Assembly (NCBI GenBank): GCA_016721315.1
Contig: JADKIL010000004.1
Coordinates: 41,439-105,438 of the forward strand
DNA from: Candidatus Villigracilis vicinus
GTDB lineage: Bacteria > Chloroflexota > Anaerolineae > Anaerolineales > Villigracilaceae
Length of the DNA: 64,000 nt
Direction of reading: 5' to 3'
Below the pieces are notes generated by a model. The model saw nothing but the letters and a program-made list of their open reading frames with translations. It searched no databases and had not been told where the DNA came from. The translations under genes were made by a program, and so were the position numbers. This document shows, piece by piece, positions 35,919 to 44,259 of the stretch. How positions within the stretch are numbered: position 1 is the first letter of the stretch; each line of letters starts with the position of its first letter.

Positions 35919-36420
35919 TAGCAAAAGAAATTCTTAGAGTCAAGAGGCAATTTTTGTCTGGAGAACCTAGGTTCGAGGTAAATTGTGTTGTATCCACCCT
36001 GCCTGCACATAATTAGCGATTATGTTTATCCACCCGGCTTACCCTTCAAACAGATTCTCCACAGGGGTGCAAAAATAACATTCTCGCTCTGGGCAGAAAA
36101 AAGAAGTCAGCGCTCCTGTGAATCTAAGATGGTATATCTATCTTCTGAGAAGCTCTCTTCCGCAAACATTACAACCTTCGCTGGTTACTTCCACACAGAC
36201 TGTTTTATTTCAATTACCTGCCAACTTTTTGGTGGCTCTAGTTGCATTTGAGCATAAGGCAACCTACTTATTAATTTAATATGGAAGAACGCGCCCTGTC
36301 GCAGCTAGAGCTTCATCCGCTGGTATGTTCAAGTACAAAATGGTATCAGGAACACATCCACAATCAGCGATCATGAGTGATCAGGTCGGTGAAATGCTTT
36401 TCAGCCCGGGCTAAAGAGAT
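35919..36420. other. gene-free stretch
   Basis: About 500 bases with no coding pattern I trust; short frames here lack a ribosome site and any family likeness. Must contain the promoter of the LacI-type gene. Confidence 0.5.
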
Positions 36421-36458
36421 AAATGAAAAGAGCATCCGCATGGATGCTCTTTTCATTT
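36421..36458. terminator. intrinsic terminator
   Basis: A 17-bp perfect stem, AAATGAAAAGAGCATCC (36421-36437) with its complement at 36442-36458, at the stop of the pentapeptide-repeat gene on the minus strand. Confidence 0.88.
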
Positions 36459-36903
36459 ATTGCGAGACTCGATTAGCTCCGGCAGCAAGTGGGTCAAAGT
36501 CTTGTGCCCACTGAGTGAAGTCATTGAATGTTGCCCCGGTGATTTTGACACCCTTTAAATTGGCATCACTGAAATTGGCATGACTCAAGTTTGCGCCGCT
36601 CATATCGGCACCACTGAGATCGGCACGACTCAAGTTTGCGCCACTTAAGTCTGCTTCGATGAGAGTGGCGTTATGGAAGTTTGCGCCGGTCAGGCTGGCG
36701 TCTTCCAGATTAGCGCGGTTCAAGTTGGCATACCGTAGTTTTGCATCATCTAAAAAAGCACGGTTTAGATTTACTCCGCTTAGGTCTGCTTTACTCAGCT
36801 CGGCATTATTCAAACTGGCTTTGCTCAAGTCCAGCCCTGCCAGTTGAAGCGGTTTTTCTCCGCTGAGCAATTCAGCGAGTTCTTCTTTTGTGAATTGTGT
36901 CAT
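36457..36903 (-). CDS. pentapeptide-repeat protein
   Basis: A 148-residue protein with about 20 tandem A(D/N)LXX units, for example LSKADLSGVNLNRAFLDDAK and LSGANLSRADLSGADMSGAN, forming a right-handed quadrilateral beta helix. The start at 36903 (MTQFTKEELAELLSGEKPL) is chosen because the frame upstream has no fit. Some members bind DNA gyrase; this one cannot be assigned. Cytoplasmic. Divergent from the hydrolase gene. Confidence 0.85.
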   Translation of the reverse strand: MTQFTKEELAELLSGEKPLQLAGLDLSKASLNNAELSKADLSGVNLNRAFLDDAKLRYANLNRANLEDASLTGANFHNATLIEADLSGANLSRADLSGADMSGANLSHANFSDANLKGVKITGATFNDFTQWAQDFDPLAAGANRVSQ

Positions 36904-36957
36904 GTGCCCAGTGTAACATGAAGTTTGCGGCTGTATAATTTTTGCAGGAGAATTATC

Positions 36958-38082
36958 ATGGCAGAGACATACCAACATTTGGGCGTGTTTAGTGATTGGG
37001 TGGCAGCTGCAAAGGAAAAGCATCCGCTTTATCCCTTGGCGGCACCCGGTAAGCAGACTCAGGCTTTGCTGCGCGAGTCGTTAGGGTTTCAAGGGAAGGA
37101 CGAATCCCCGCAAGATGTCCGCATCGAAAAAGAATGGGAAAAAGACGGCATCATCGGGCAGGAAGTTTCCTGGTCTGTTGGCTACGGTCCGCGGACGCAT
37201 GCCTACGTGCTGAAACCTGCCGGGGTCAAAGAACCATTGCCAGGTGTGCTGGCATTGCATGACCACAGCGACTTCAAGTTCTATGGCAAGGAAAAGATCG
37301 CCGATGGCGCAGACGAGCCTTCGGAGGTGCTGACCGAGTTTCGCAACCTGCCCTATGGCGGCAGAGCGTATGTCAATGCCTTGGCGCGAGAAGGATTCAT
37401 GGTGGTCGTCCATGATGTCTTTTTGTGGGGCAGCCGCCGCTTTCCGCTCGAAACGATGAGAGACATGATGGGAGAGAAGACCGCCACTCTGCTTGAACGA
37501 AGCGATGCGGTTTCAGAGATCGAGCGCTATAACCAAGCTGCCTATTTCCATGAACACTGGGTTTCCAAATATTGCAACGTCCTCGGTACGAACATGGCAG
37601 GCGTGGTGGCGTATGAAGACCGTGTAGCGTTGAATTATTTGCTGTCCCGTTCGGATGTGAATAAAGAACATGTGGGTTGCATCGGACTTTCAGGCGGAGG
37701 CAATCGTGCCGCTTTGTTGAGCGCGTTGCACGAAAAAATCTCTGCCACGGTCATCATCGGTTTGATGACCACCTACGAAGCCCTGCTCGACCATAATATG
37801 TCGCACACATGGATGTTATTCCCCTTCGGCTGGGTACGTCACGGAGACTGGTCGGATATTGCCGCCTGCCGGGCACCTTCTCCGTTATTGGTTCAATATG
37901 ACTTGCAAGATTATCTTTTCACCGAACAAGGCATGCAAGATGCGCATCTGCGTTTGCAAAACCACTATGCCAGTGTCGGCAAGCCGGATGCTTACACCGG
38001 ACAGTTCTATCCCGGTACGCACAAGTTCGACCTTGAAATGCAAGCAGCGGCATTTGATTGGTTAAAGGGACAGTTACAGTAA
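36958..38082 (+). CDS. alpha/beta hydrolase (dienelactone hydrolase-like)
   Basis: A 374-residue hydrolase. Oxyanion-hole region VLALHDHSDFKFYGKEK, nucleophile elbow GLSGGGNRAAL near residue 245, later DLQDYLFTEQGMQ and catalytic His in PGTHKFDLEM. Resembles large dienelactone-hydrolase or acetyl-xylan-esterase-like members. No signal peptide. GCAGGAG lies 7 bases before the ATG and a TATAAT box is at 36934-36939. Substrate unknown. Confidence 0.8.
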   Translation: MAETYQHLGVFSDWVAAAKEKHPLYPLAAPGKQTQALLRESLGFQGKDESPQDVRIEKEWEKDGIIGQEVSWSVGYGPRTHAYVLKPAGVKEPLPGVLALHDHSDFKFYGKEKIADGADEPSEVLTEFRNLPYGGRAYVNALAREGFMVVVHDVFLWGSRRFPLETMRDMMGEKTATLLERSDAVSEIERYNQAAYFHEHWVSKYCNVLGTNMAGVVAYEDRVALNYLLSRSDVNKEHVGCIGLSGGGNRAALLSALHEKISATVIIGLMTTYEALLDHNMSHTWMLFPFGWVRHGDWSDIAACRAPSPLLVQYDLQDYLFTEQGMQDAHLRLQNHYASVGKPDAYTGQFYPGTHKFDLEMQAAAFDWLKGQLQ

Positions 38083-38775
38083 AGAAGCATCCCATTCGTT
38101 AGGCGCAGGCTGTAAGACTCCAATAGCTTTGAACCCATCCAGAAGCATTGCATCAATGGCGGCTTGCATTTCGATCTCGCCGCGTTCTGAGGGCGTCACC
38201 TTTGCCAGATACTCCCACACCTGCGGCGGCAGGATGAACAAGATCGATGCCGCATAGGGACTCATGATCTCTTCCCGCTTCGGCTTTTCAATGATGCGTT
38301 TCACCCGCCATTCGGCATCTACATCCACGCTGGAGCGGGCGCTCAATTCATCCACCAGGCATTCTTTCAGGCTCATCACAATATCTGCCTGATTGGACTC
38401 ATAGGCTCTAACGAGTTCAATCAAAGCATTCTCTTCCAAAAGATAATCGGTTGCCGCCACCAACACCGGCTCATTCTTGATCCAAGCCTGCGGCACAGAC
38501 AGTAATGCATCCCCATTGCCGCGCAATGACGATTGATGCGCGAAACTTGCCGTGAGATCCCATTGTGAACCATCGCCTACGTACGCGAATATTTTTTCTT
38601 CCAAATGATTCGTCACCAGGCACACTTGTTCCACGCCCGCCTTTGAAACGGCACGCAGCACATAATCGAGTGTGGGGCGTCCATGCACTGCCAACAACGG
38701 CTTGGGGGTTTCATCTGTGTACGGGCGCTGACGTTTTCCACGACCCGCCGCCAACAACACCGCCGAACGTATCAT
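38074..38775 (-). CDS. sugar-phosphate nucleotidyltransferase
   Basis: A 233-residue NTP-transferase-fold protein; AVLLAAGRGKRQRPYTDETP (residues 5-24) contains the nucleotide loop and PKPLL the substrate Lys. Resembles RmlA/GlmU-N-type enzymes that make NDP-sugars from sugar 1-phosphates. It overlaps the GHMP sugar kinase by 4 bases, so the two are coupled: the kinase would give sugar 1-phosphate and this enzyme the nucleotide sugar (inference). Confidence 0.85.
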   Translation of the reverse strand: MIRSAVLLAAGRGKRQRPYTDETPKPLLAVHGRPTLDYVLRAVSKAGVEQVCLVTNHLEEKIFAYVGDGSQWDLTASFAHQSSLRGNGDALLSVPQAWIKNEPVLVAATDYLLEENALIELVRAYESNQADIVMSLKECLVDELSARSSVDVDAEWRVKRIIEKPKREEIMSPYAASILFILPPQVWEYLAKVTPSERGEIEMQAAIDAMLLDGFKAIGVLQPAPNEWDASLL

Positions 38776-39839
38776 TGCAGTCCATCTCCCGTCTCTGCTA
38801 CAAAAACATTTGAAGGCAAGTTGGGATGCAGCGCCAAAAACTTTTCGGCGATCTCCCCGCAGGCTTTCTCTGCTTCATCACGTTTTGCCAATGCGACCAC
38901 GCAGCCGCCGTATCCGCCGCCGCTAAAGCGACTTCCATAAACTCCGCTTGTGCTGCTGGCGATCTCATGTAGTTGGATCAAGACTTCACTACCAGATTCA
39001 TAGTTCTTGATGGATGACTCGCAGGACTGATTCATGAGCTGACCAAAGCGCACCGCATCAGACTCCGCCCAAGCCTGTTTCCCCAACCGGACGCGTTCCA
39101 CTTCGCCGAAAAAGTGTTCCGCTCTCTTACGTAGATTCTCCGGTAAAGATTTTTTCTTCAGCTCAAAGACATCACGCGGCACATCCCCTAGTTTTTGTGC
39201 ATCTGTTTTCATCAACGCTGCTGCTTCATGGCATTCCGTCACGCGGACGTTGAATCCGCTTTTGGTGAGTTCGCGTGAAATACCTGAGTACGCTACGATC
39301 CACGCCGAATCGTTTTCAGCGGAGTCTAAGACCAGGGAAACAGAACCCGTAACCACGTCCATGAAAAGAAGCGCGTTCTTATTTCCATACACAATGCTCA
39401 TTGGGTCAAGGAGTCCGTTTTGCAGCCCGAGTTGGTCATGCTCCAATTCAAAATCAAGCTGAATAAGCTGCTGATTGGTGAGTTCGATGCGGTTCACATC
39501 CGCAAGCGCTTTGAGATACGCCAACCCCACCGAAGCAGACGAACTCAAGCCCGCACCGATCAGCGAACCATGGACTTGGGCATGCATGCCAACTTTTGGC
39601 TTCAGAACCCGCGCCGCCGCCTGGGCATAACGCGCCCAATGCGAGAGGTCGAGTTCGCCGATGTTGAACGATGCTTCGCCATAACGCTCACTGATGAGAT
39701 GGATCTCGCTGGAAGTGTTCGGTTCATAGGTAAGCGTGGTGCCAAGCTGGATCGTGCGTCCCAACACTGCGCCGCCCTGATGGTCGATGTGCGCACCGAT
39801 GGGACAAATGCGATACGGAGAGAAAATGGTCATTGCCAT
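38772..39839 (-). CDS. GHMP-family sugar kinase, galactokinase-like
   Basis: A 355-residue sugar-1-kinase-like protein. ICPIGAHIDHQGG corresponds to the galactokinase RVNLIGEHTDYxxG signature with changes, GSLIGAGLSSSASVGLAYL is the ATP loop and RFSGGGYGGCVVAL the third GHMP motif. Anomeric kinases for galactose, arabinose or glucuronic acid share this pattern; the changed first motif warns against calling it galK. Followed by the nucleotidyltransferase. Confidence 0.8.
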   Translation of the reverse strand: MAMTIFSPYRICPIGAHIDHQGGAVLGRTIQLGTTLTYEPNTSSEIHLISERYGEASFNIGELDLSHWARYAQAAARVLKPKVGMHAQVHGSLIGAGLSSSASVGLAYLKALADVNRIELTNQQLIQLDFELEHDQLGLQNGLLDPMSIVYGNKNALLFMDVVTGSVSLVLDSAENDSAWIVAYSGISRELTKSGFNVRVTECHEAAALMKTDAQKLGDVPRDVFELKKKSLPENLRKRAEHFFGEVERVRLGKQAWAESDAVRFGQLMNQSCESSIKNYESGSEVLIQLHEIASSTSGVYGSRFSGGGYGGCVVALAKRDEAEKACGEIAEKFLALHPNLPSNVFVAETGDGLQ

Positions 39840-39858
39840 AACGCGGCGAGTCTAACAT

Positions 39859-39891
39859 GAAAAAAAGAGCATCCTTGCGAGATGCTCTTTT
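39859..39891 (-). terminator. intrinsic terminator of the acylation cluster
   Basis: Stem AAAAGAGCATC/GATGCTCTTTT (39863-39873 with 39881-39891) and a run of T on the minus strand, directly after the fatty acyl-AMP ligase stop. Marks the end of the Dlt-like operon. Confidence 0.88.
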
Positions 39892-39893
39892 CG

Positions 39894-41576
39894 TTATATC
39901 TTGCCAAGTTCGTGCAAAAACTTTTCTTTGTTTGCTGAGCGAGCCGTCTTGCCGCTCGATGTTTTGATGATCCATTTATCGTCCACAACTCTGACATGCC
40001 GCAGCGCAATCGCCGAACTCTTCGTCACATGCTTGCGGATGGCATCTGCGATTGCCTCTTGCTCCGACGGGTCAACTGCGTCGGCTTCGGCGATGATGAC
40101 GACCTCTTCGGTTCCTTCTTCTTCGTCGTACATGCCAAAAGCGACGGTTCGTCCCTTGTGGACGCCATTTACTTCGCTGGCGAGAGATTCCAAATCTTGT
40201 GGGTATACGTTCTTGCCGCCGACGATGATGAGGTCTTTCTTGCGTCCAGAAACGTACAATTCACCATCTGCGATATAACCGTAATCACCAGTCAGATACC
40301 AGCCGTTCTTGATAGCGGACTCTGTCGCATCGGGACGGTTGAAGTATTCGGTCAACATGCAATCGCTTTGGACGGCGATCTCGCCGACGGTACGATCTGA
40401 TACGTCGTTGAAGTCTGCATCCACCACGCGGACTTTGGTGTTGGGCAGTGGTTTCCCAGACGAGGTCATCTTCATCGAAGGCTGACCAGCTACGGGCGGA
40501 GTCGCGAGGCGTTGAGTCATGAAGCTCTCGCGGTCGATTTCATCCACGGCTGGCGTTCCATCCAATGGACTTTGAGTCACGGCGAAGACGTTCTCTGCCA
40601 TGGCATAACAGGTTTGCAACGCAGACTTTTTCAAACCGTATGCCGAAAATTTTTCGTGAAAGAGCTCATGACTTTCAACGTGAACCGGCTCGGAACAGTT
40701 GATAATGGCGCGCCATGAAGAAAGGTCCACACCTTCGAGATTGCGCTCGCGAATTTTGTGAGCACAGAAGTTGTAGGCAAAATTCGGCAGCCAGGTGAGC
40801 GTGCCCTTGTATTGCGAAACGGCTTGATGCAGTTTGTACGGCGCGCGCACCCAGTCGAAGGGCGACATGTTGACGAGCGGAATGCGCAACAGTACGGGCA
40901 TGAGGAAGCAGGCAATGAAGCCCATGTCGTGATAAAGCGGCAGCCACGAAACGATGACGTCGCTGGCGGGGTTGATGTGCAGAGTTTGGCTGTAAGCGTT
41001 GAGTTGATTGAGCACGGCACGATGTGATAGCGCCACGCCTTTTTGTAAACCGGTCGTGCCGGAAGAATGTTGAAGCACAACAATATCTTCGGGGGAAGAC
41101 TTGAAGCCTTGAAGATCTTCGAAATATGGTTCGGTTTCGGCTTCAATAGTACTTGTGAGAATCACATGCTTAACCGAATCACCTTCGGTGAGCGCACTAC
41201 GGACTTCCGCTTCGAACTCGGGGTAAGTGACGATGGCGGTCGGCTTAGTGATGGAAATGAGCGAAGCAAGGTCAGCGCGATATTTTTCGGGTGCGAGTTT
41301 CTCAGTGAGAAACGGCATAATGGAAGGTATCGCGCCGTGGAGGATGGCGCCCCAAAAGGCATAGACCAAATCCTCGCCGTGCTGTTGGATCAGAATGACC
41401 ACTTCACCGGGTTTTATTCCTTCGCGGGCGTACGTCAATGCAAATCGATTCGCACCGTGGATCAGGTCGCGATAGGTGAGAGATTTGTCCGCTTGACCAG
41501 CGTGTTGCAAGATGATACTGGTCTTTTCAGGGACTTCCTGATAGGAGTGTTGGAGAAGGTTGGGAAGAGTGGTCAT
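39894..41576 (-). CDS. fatty acyl-AMP ligase (FAAL)
   Basis: Adenylation enzyme of 560 residues, ANL superfamily, most like fatty acyl-AMP ligases that load acyl groups on carrier proteins. Motifs: VLQHSSGTTGLQKGVALSHR (A3), WLPLYHDMGFIACFLMP (A4/5), YLTGDYGYIADGELYVSGRK (A7/8) and the C-terminal Lys in IKTSSGKTARSANKEKF. FAALs carry an insertion that blocks CoA. Last gene of the cluster with the carrier protein just upstream, in the place of DltA in Dlt systems. A family E repeat lies directly before its ATG, and no Shine-Dalgarno site is evident. Confidence 0.88.
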   Translation of the reverse strand: MTTLPNLLQHSYQEVPEKTSIILQHAGQADKSLTYRDLIHGANRFALTYAREGIKPGEVVILIQQHGEDLVYAFWGAILHGAIPSIMPFLTEKLAPEKYRADLASLISITKPTAIVTYPEFEAEVRSALTEGDSVKHVILTSTIEAETEPYFEDLQGFKSSPEDIVVLQHSSGTTGLQKGVALSHRAVLNQLNAYSQTLHINPASDVIVSWLPLYHDMGFIACFLMPVLLRIPLVNMSPFDWVRAPYKLHQAVSQYKGTLTWLPNFAYNFCAHKIRERNLEGVDLSSWRAIINCSEPVHVESHELFHEKFSAYGLKKSALQTCYAMAENVFAVTQSPLDGTPAVDEIDRESFMTQRLATPPVAGQPSMKMTSSGKPLPNTKVRVVDADFNDVSDRTVGEIAVQSDCMLTEYFNRPDATESAIKNGWYLTGDYGYIADGELYVSGRKKDLIIVGGKNVYPQDLESLASEVNGVHKGRTVAFGMYDEEEGTEEVVIIAEADAVDPSEQEAIADAIRKHVTKSSAIALRHVRVVDDKWIIKTSSGKTARSANKEKFLHELGKI

Positions 41577-41578
41577 GG

Positions 41579-41646
41579 TTAGACGATAGACGATGGACCG
41601 CGGACGATGGACAACCTTATGGTCTATCGTCTATGGTCCATCGTCA
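41579..41646. repeat. short-unit inverted repeat, family E, copy 2
   Basis: GACGATAGACGATGGACC, then the inverted GGTCTATCGTCTATGGTCC. Fills the gap between the carrier protein and ligase genes. Confidence 0.8.
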
Positions 41647-41650
41647 TTTT

Positions 41651-41896
41651 TTACTTGCGGGAGGAAATGAGCGCAGCCAGCTGATTGAGATTATCGAAGG
41701 TTTCTGCATTCAATTCGGTGTCTTCCACGCGGACGCCAAAGGTGTCTTCAATGAAGAGAGCGAGGTCCATTAGGCTGAACGAGTCGATCAGTCCGCTGGA
41801 GATGAGGGACTCATCGGCGGTGATGACTTTGTTTGGCTGCTTGAGAATTTTTTCAGCAATGAATTTTGCAATAGGGTTGATGATTTCAGTTGTCAT
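41651..41896 (-). CDS. acyl carrier protein
   Basis: An 81-residue carrier protein of ACP/DltC size. S39 in LIDSFSLMDLALFIEDTFGV is the phosphopantetheine attachment site, followed by the typical acidic helix and VRVEDTELNAETF. Start at 41896 chosen by AAAGGA 8 bases upstream; the frame is open 10 codons further. Placed directly before the fatty acyl-AMP ligase and after the envelope genes, so it probably carries the acyl group from ligase to MBOAT protein. Confidence 0.9.
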   Translation of the reverse strand: MTTEIINPIAKFIAEKILKQPNKVITADESLISSGLIDSFSLMDLALFIEDTFGVRVEDTELNAETFDNLNQLAALISSRK

Positions 41897-42001
41897 GAAT
41901 TGTTTCCTTTTGAATACATTTACCACAGATAAACGCAGATGAACGGGAATGATTGATCAATTCCATCCAATTCATCTGTGTCTATCTGTGGTTTATTTTG
42001 T

Positions 42002-42928
42002 TTACTGTTCTTGTAAACCTCGCCGCACAGAGTCCAATGCCTGCAAGGCAGTCAGATTGCGCCAGGGCCAGCCACTGAGCATGTTCTTGGGCTTATCAAA
42101 GAAGTTGCGCGAGAACGAAAGATGGAAGCCGTCGTTCAATTCAGTGGAATGTCCTTGATTCGGTAACGGCTGAAGAGCAGCCCAAAGATTCCACAACGGG
42201 ATGTCGTATTCTACGGCAATTTCAGCGATTTCGGCGTTAATGCTGTGATCACCTTCAAGGTTGTCACCTTTGGTAGCAAGGATCGGAACCACACCCTGCT
42301 CAATGGAATATTCGATGATCTGGCGCATATACTTGCCATAGTCGTCGGCGGGACGGTCACTGAAATTGGTTTCGAGGCTGATGATGGCAATGCTAGGGTT
42401 ATGAAGCCTAAATTCACATGCAATCGGGTTTTCATTCTTTTCGCATTGCTTCGGGTCGGCGCGCAGTGGAGTCAGAATCGCGGCGACGTTATATCCATCA
42501 CGCATGGCTAAACTGGTGCGCGAGAATGAACCTTCGTAATAATCAATCGTGTCTTGCAAATAAGCATATTCGCCAAGTCCGTATGCATCTTCATTATCAA
42601 AGTCCACAAGATAGAAGCCCGTATTGGTTTGGCAATCGCCCACTTTGGAGAAATGCTTCGGGTCGCGTCCGAGTTCTTGTCCGCGAGCATAGATTTCACG
42701 TGCGGTGTCCGTCACTTCGGGGACAACCGGTAGGGTCATCCATTCATCAGGTCCAAGCGTGGGGCGTGGTGTCGGCACGGATTCTTCGGTGGCGGCGATT
42801 GCCGCTTCGGTCTCAGTCGCTTCGGGTGTAGAAGTGGATTCGGTTTCGGGTTGAGGCGTTGCAGTGGGTGCGGTCGTACAAGCAGCAAGCAACATGATAG
42901 ATAAAAGAAAAAGTTGTCGTACTTTCAT
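42002..42928 (-). CDS. SGNH/GDSL-like lipoprotein
   Basis: A 308-residue secreted lipoprotein. Lipobox LLAAC (Cys about 17), then a Thr/Pro/Glu-rich linker to about residue 58. The folded part has block I as SKVGDCQTNTGFYL, where Cys replaces the usual nucleophile Ser, and the C-terminal catalytic pair in DGFHLSFSRNFF. Could be an esterase or a transferase acting outside the membrane. Third gene after the MBOAT gene, with a family A repeat upstream. In Dlt systems DltD holds this place. Confidence 0.78.
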   Translation of the reverse strand: MKVRQLFLLSIMLLAACTTAPTATPQPETESTSTPEATETEAAIAATEESVPTPRPTLGPDEWMTLPVVPEVTDTAREIYARGQELGRDPKHFSKVGDCQTNTGFYLVDFDNEDAYGLGEYAYLQDTIDYYEGSFSRTSLAMRDGYNVAAILTPLRADPKQCEKNENPIACEFRLHNPSIAIISLETNFSDRPADDYGKYMRQIIEYSIEQGVVPILATKGDNLEGDHSINAEIAEIAVEYDIPLWNLWAALQPLPNQGHSTELNDGFHLSFSRNFFDKPKNMLSGWPWRNLTALQALDSVRRGLQEQ

Positions 42929-42942
42929 TGTTCTCCTGTTTC

Positions 42943-43032
42943 GTCATTGCGAGGAGGGCGATAGCCCGACGAAGCAATCTCGTTAGCATGCTAGGAGATT
43001 GCTTCGCCGCAAAGAGCGCGGCTCGCAATGAC
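42943..43032. repeat. dispersed inverted repeat, family A, copy 3
   Basis: Starts GTCATTGCGAGGAGGGCGAT, as at 25201, and ends GCTCGCAATGAC. Lies between the two SGNH genes. Confidence 0.9.
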
Positions 43033-43040
43033 GGAATGAT

Positions 43041-44144
43041 TTATTTACAATTTTCAAGAATATACGGCGCGAGATTCTCCGCCAACATGTTCTCTCCCAC
43101 AGGCGTGAGATGAATGGCACTGTTGGTGAATTCATTCGCAGGCACGATGTCCCACAAGTCCACATACGTCCAGCCGTTCTGTTGGCTCAACGTCGTCATG
43201 ATCTCGCGGTAATCTTCATATGCCCAGCGGGGGTAGAAAAAATTATAGCGGATGTCGCTGTTCGCGCCCGAACTTATTAACATCGGCTCATTTATGAGCA
43301 GCATGGGCGTCTCGCCCACCACGTTGAAACCTGCCTCCAACGCATTGACAGCAAGTTGGTCTTCGGTCAGCGGCGCAGTCAGGTCGTGATAACTATCGTC
43401 CGCTTCGAAATCGGTTTGCGCTTTTTCATAATCGGCGGGATAAACCTGGTCAATGCCCGTGGCAGACCACATCACGCCATAGATCTGCAAGCGGAAGAAG
43501 TCCGCCCATGCGCGACGGTCGCCAATAAAAGTTTTCTCCCAGAACGATTTGACTTCGAAATTGGAGTCATCCGCATCGACTCTTAACTGGTAGTTGCTTG
43601 CCAGTTCCCGAGCCTTTTCTTCATTGTTAGCCACCAGCGGCGTGGACGTTTGCTTATCCAACGGGAACGCGTCGAGTGTGGTCATCCAGATGACGAGGTC
43701 GGGGTCGTATTGCATTCCATAAGATAGAAGCATGACATCTTTTGTGAGGGAGATGGTCGGGTAGCCCAAGTTATAGGCGCGGACATTTTTTCCGCAGGCG
43801 GTGAGATTGTCCGCGTTGAGTTGTCCAGCTAATGTCTCTTCAGGTTTGAGCAAGGTTCCCCACACGGATGAATCGCCCACGATAATGATGCGAAATTCTG
43901 AGTCCGCTTTGTTTATGCCCGCGATGACATGCGAGGCGAACATCGCATCGAGGTCGAAGAGGCTGAGGTTGTACGATTGCTTGGGGTTCTCACCGAAAGG
44001 CAACCGCTCGCGTCCTGGGTAAATAGCATTGTAAAGAGAGAATTGTCCAACACTCGGCTGCCATGCGGCGATGACGAGGTTGAATAGCAGGAATAAGAGC
44101 AGTCCCTTGATGAGGACGTTGAGAGGTTTGATGGGTTGTTTCAT
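43041..44144 (-). CDS. membrane-anchored SGNH protein, DltD/AlgX-like
   Basis: A 367-residue protein with one N-terminal helix (VLIKGLLLFLLFNLVIAAW) and an extracellular SGNH domain. Block I is IIVGDSSVWGTLLKPEE (D91, S92), and the C-terminal His is in SAIHLTPVGENML. It lies directly after the MBOAT gene, as DltD-like partners do, and probably takes the acyl group from the MBOAT complex to the surface acceptor (inference). Acceptor unknown. Confidence 0.8.
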   Translation of the reverse strand: MKQPIKPLNVLIKGLLLFLLFNLVIAAWQPSVGQFSLYNAIYPGRERLPFGENPKQSYNLSLFDLDAMFASHVIAGINKADSEFRIIIVGDSSVWGTLLKPEETLAGQLNADNLTACGKNVRAYNLGYPTISLTKDVMLLSYGMQYDPDLVIWMTTLDAFPLDKQTSTPLVANNEEKARELASNYQLRVDADDSNFEVKSFWEKTFIGDRRAWADFFRLQIYGVMWSATGIDQVYPADYEKAQTDFEADDSYHDLTAPLTEDQLAVNALEAGFNVVGETPMLLINEPMLISSGANSDIRYNFFYPRWAYEDYREIMTTLSQQNGWTYVDLWDIVPANEFTNSAIHLTPVGENMLAENLAPYILENCK

Positions 44145-44158
44145 AAAATTTTTATTCC

Positions 44159-44255
44159 GTCATTGCGAGCCGCGTTCTTGTTCTTCGCGGCGAAGCAATC
44201 TCCAAGCATGCTCACGAGATTGCTTCGGGCGGAAGAGCACCGCCCTCGCAATGAC
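44159..44255. repeat. dispersed inverted repeat, family A, copy 4
   Basis: GTCATTGCGAGC at the left, CCGCCCTCGCAATGAC at the right, with GAAGCAATCT/AGATTGCTTC inside. Fills the gap between the MBOAT and SGNH genes, ending 5 bases from the MBOAT stop. Confidence 0.9.
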
Positions 44256-44259
44256 GGAG

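Noticed and set aside
35985..36251. 88-codon plus-strand frame in the gap before the pentapeptide gene
   Set aside because: No ribosome site, odd composition, no likeness to any family.
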